Below the pieces are notes generated by a model, which did no database searches, was not told the DNA's origin, and saw only the letters and a program-made list of their open reading frames with translations. DNA of 64,000 nucleotides from Hyperoodon ampullatus (lineage: Eukaryota; Chordata; Mammalia; Artiodactyla; Ziphiidae): the NCBI GenBank assembly GCA_949752795.1, contig OX457061.1, forward strand, positions 122,594,152 through 122,658,151, in the 5' to 3' direction. Below, piece after piece: positions 61,144 to 64,000 of the stretch. The translations under genes were made by a program, and so were the position numbers. Every line of letters begins with the position of its first letter. Position 1 is the first letter of the stretch.

Positions 61144-62185
61144 TATAGGTGTCCTCCTAAAAAGTGGCTATATCACATTGTTGAACATTTACTCATGTTA
61201 ATAAAAGGAGATTTCCATTATAAAAGAGCCTCCTGATAAATCTCATAGTTGTGCGGCTAGTCGAGATTTGTAGATTTGTATTTTTGTGCATATCACATGG
61301 TATTCTTTAAAGAAGTGTCCATCTGCATTGGCACAATGATTTTCTGAAGATAAATTTGCGATCTGCCTGACTTATATAATGAGAAACTTTCAGTTTGTCT
61401 GTAAAATACTACATAGTCAGTAGAAAAGTATTAACTATTTTGGGGCAACCAACTATGTGAGTTATTGAAGACAGCCTCATGAAGATTATCTAAAATTAGC
61501 TACATTTCCTGATGCCTGGAGTGGGCTCTCAGTTGATGCGGTCTAGCATCCCTTAGTCCACTCCCTCTGGAGGCTGCAAGTTCCCTTTTTAAGCAGAAGG
61601 CAAAGGCAAGCACTTCATCCCAGCTGTTTCTAATCCATTCAAGGCTTTTCCTCCAGGTCAATGATGAAATCTGGACGCTGAGAGTGGGAAACACTGACCC
61701 CAGCGTTTAACATCATCCAAGAAACAAAACAAGAGTTAAGCAGCTTTCTCCCCACCACTATTTGTAAAAACACTGCAACGTCAGTTTCGTTATGTTCCAC
61801 CTTTGGATAATAATTATGCACTGACAGTATCCCAAGTTATAAATTAGCCAGTGACCAATTTCCATCGTTTTCTCTGGTTCAAGTAAATACTTCAGTACGT
61901 TTCTAATATTTAACATCACTCATACCATTGGACACTGTATGTGGGTACACTTTTCTTCTTGTGTTTGTGGGTACACTTTTCTTCTTGTGTTTGTGGGGGC
62001 ACCTCTTCATTCAGGGTTTAGGAAAATCACTCTTTAACCGGCAAGAAATATTACCTTTATCTCACCAGAGCCCAAACTTAATGGACAAGTAAGAATTTCG
62101 TTACAGGACATACATTTACTTAAACTGTTTCACAGATGTCTTTCAACTCTAGATTACTCCTGTGATTAGGTAGAGTTTAAAAGTG

Positions 62186-62529
<344 letters not shown>

Positions 62530-63856
62530 GTGGTTGACAGTGGTATTAGTAAGCGTGGGTAATGAAATCCATCACGTTTCCTCAGAAGCATATGCTACAC
62601 TTTAAAACAAAACTTAGTTTAACCAAACTAAAATAAGTGATCAAATTGGTTAAAATTATGATAAAATTTACTTTTTAATAACCATGTCAATGCATTGCAT
62701 TTTTTAAAAGGTATCAGGGTAAACTGCAAATTCCTTAGTAATAAAAACTTTCCATTTTCAACATATAAATTCAAATTACAACTGGAAAAAGGGAGATTTC
62801 ACACAAGATCCTTCTCTGCATTAACACTATAATCTCTAATGTTCTATTTTGTAAACGTGAAATTATCATTAAGCACCAGCTGTTCAAGCCAGCAGGTCTG
62901 AACACCCCCCGCCCCCATTCTCCCAGGTCCCGGATATTTGTAACACTGTTGTTCCCAAACTGCCTTAGGATCTGTTCACATGTTCCTCCCCAGTCAGACG
63001 AGGGCTCTCGGAGGACGGTTATCTGTGTGTAGACAGTAGGTACTCAATGCATGCTTCTTCATGGATTGAGCAAATGGGGTACATCTAGCTGGGGGCGTCA
63101 CATCACCTATTTATTTGTTGGAATATAAACTGGCTTTGCATCCACTGTCTTATGCCATTGCTAGACTTGGTTTAAGTTAGCATTTTGAGAATCCAAATGA
63201 GATAACTGAAAACATTACTTTCCCTACAAATCTAAAATTTGAATAATCCTTTTTTTAGTTTCTCTTCTTCACATCTGAATAAATCATGTCTGCAAGTGAA
63301 ATGTGTTATTTCATGGAAAATGAGTACTTCATTTAAACACAAGAAAGTAAACCTGCTGGTGTTAGTCTGAGCCTCTAGTCCAATTTATCTTGCCAATGGT
63401 CTCCTGCTAAATTTGGTCCTTGTTTTTAAAACAGAAATAAGCTAGAGATTCTAAATCAGGTCAGAAAACGACCAGATAGTACTCAAGAGGGAGCACATTA
63501 AAAGAAGAAATGGGCAGATAAAGGACCAAAATATAGGTTAATGTCTACAAATAGGAAAATAACAAACTGGTTATCCTTTTACAAAAAACTTTTATTTCTG
63601 AGACTGTTTAATGGCCCAGATCAAAGTTATTATCATAGACGACTAACCAAGAGGTCTATGAAACATGCAATGTGAACACCTTGACAAAATCCAAATAACT
63701 TTTATTTTTCATGCCTTAGCTCATTAACGGAGTCATATATATACTTTACAGGTTTAAAACAATATTATTGTGAATATTTAGTATTAAATCTCTAGCTGAT
63801 TCGAACTGAATTTTAAGAATCAAACATAGGTACTAAACAATTGATCAATAAATCGG

Positions 63857-63977
63857 GACTTCCTAGGTGGTCCAGTGGTTAAGACTCCGTGCTCCCAATG
63901 CAGAGGGCATGGGTTTGATCCCTGGTCGGGGAACTAAGATCCCGCACGGCGCGGCCAAAACAAACAAAAAACCAAAA
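63857..63977 (+). mobile_element. CHR-1-type SINE
   Basis: gggacttcctaggtggtcca to ggcgcggccaaaacaaacaa; target duplication atcaataaatc on both sides. Confidence 0.93.
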
Positions 63978-64000
63978 TCAATAAATCATTTTGTAGTAGA

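Overview
The window is nuclear DNA from a mammal, almost certainly a cetacean. It carries more than twenty tRNA-derived SINEs of the CHR type (heads reading like ggcttccctggtggcgcagt), many nearly identical to one another and flanked by clean target-site duplications. It also has cetartiodactyl-type L1 3' ends and older MIR, L2, hAT and Tigger debris. Species cannot be fixed from the sequence; a toothed whale is my guess.

One protein-coding gene spans the whole window on the minus strand: GALNT7, the Golgi polypeptide N-acetylgalactosaminyltransferase 7, which adds GalNAc to partly glycosylated Ser/Thr-rich acceptors in mucin-type O-glycosylation. Exons 2 to 11 are present in transcript order from about 53.5 kb down to about 1.0 kb. 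All have AG/GT splice sites and compatible phases, and none has a premature stop. With one copy of exon 6 they sum to 1710 nt, or 570 codons. Exon 1 (cytosolic tail and membrane anchor, about 42 residues) lies beyond base 64000 and exon 12 (end of the lectin domain, about 45 residues) lies before base 1. That total agrees with the usual 657-residue protein.

The most interesting feature is at 12.07-12.58 kb. Exon 6 exists as two tandem copies of exactly 183 nt, 143 nt apart. Both have identical phase and intact splice sites and both are fully open; they encode 62-residue segments that agree at 46 positions. The short intron between them has a 96-nt AG-free zone, a pyrimidine tract far from its acceptor, and branch-point candidates only about 39-44 nt from its donor. 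This is the layout of a distant-branch-point, sterically enforced mutually exclusive exon pair. The alternative segment lies in the catalytic domain next to the peptide-binding groove, so the two forms may differ in acceptor preference.

Layout: 1-973, part of intron 11; 974-8510, exons 11 to 7 with short to medium introns; 8511-14921, the alternative exon 6 pair plus exons 5 and 4; 14922-19272, intron 3 and exon 3; 19273-53052, a 33.8-kb intron 2 full of repeats, with a small CpG-island-like patch near 44.0-44.3 kb; 53053-53513, exon 2; 53514-64000, part of intron 1. I found no second gene, structural RNA gene or CRISPR array. The other open frames are SINE translations, antisense shadows or chance frames in GC-rich DNA.
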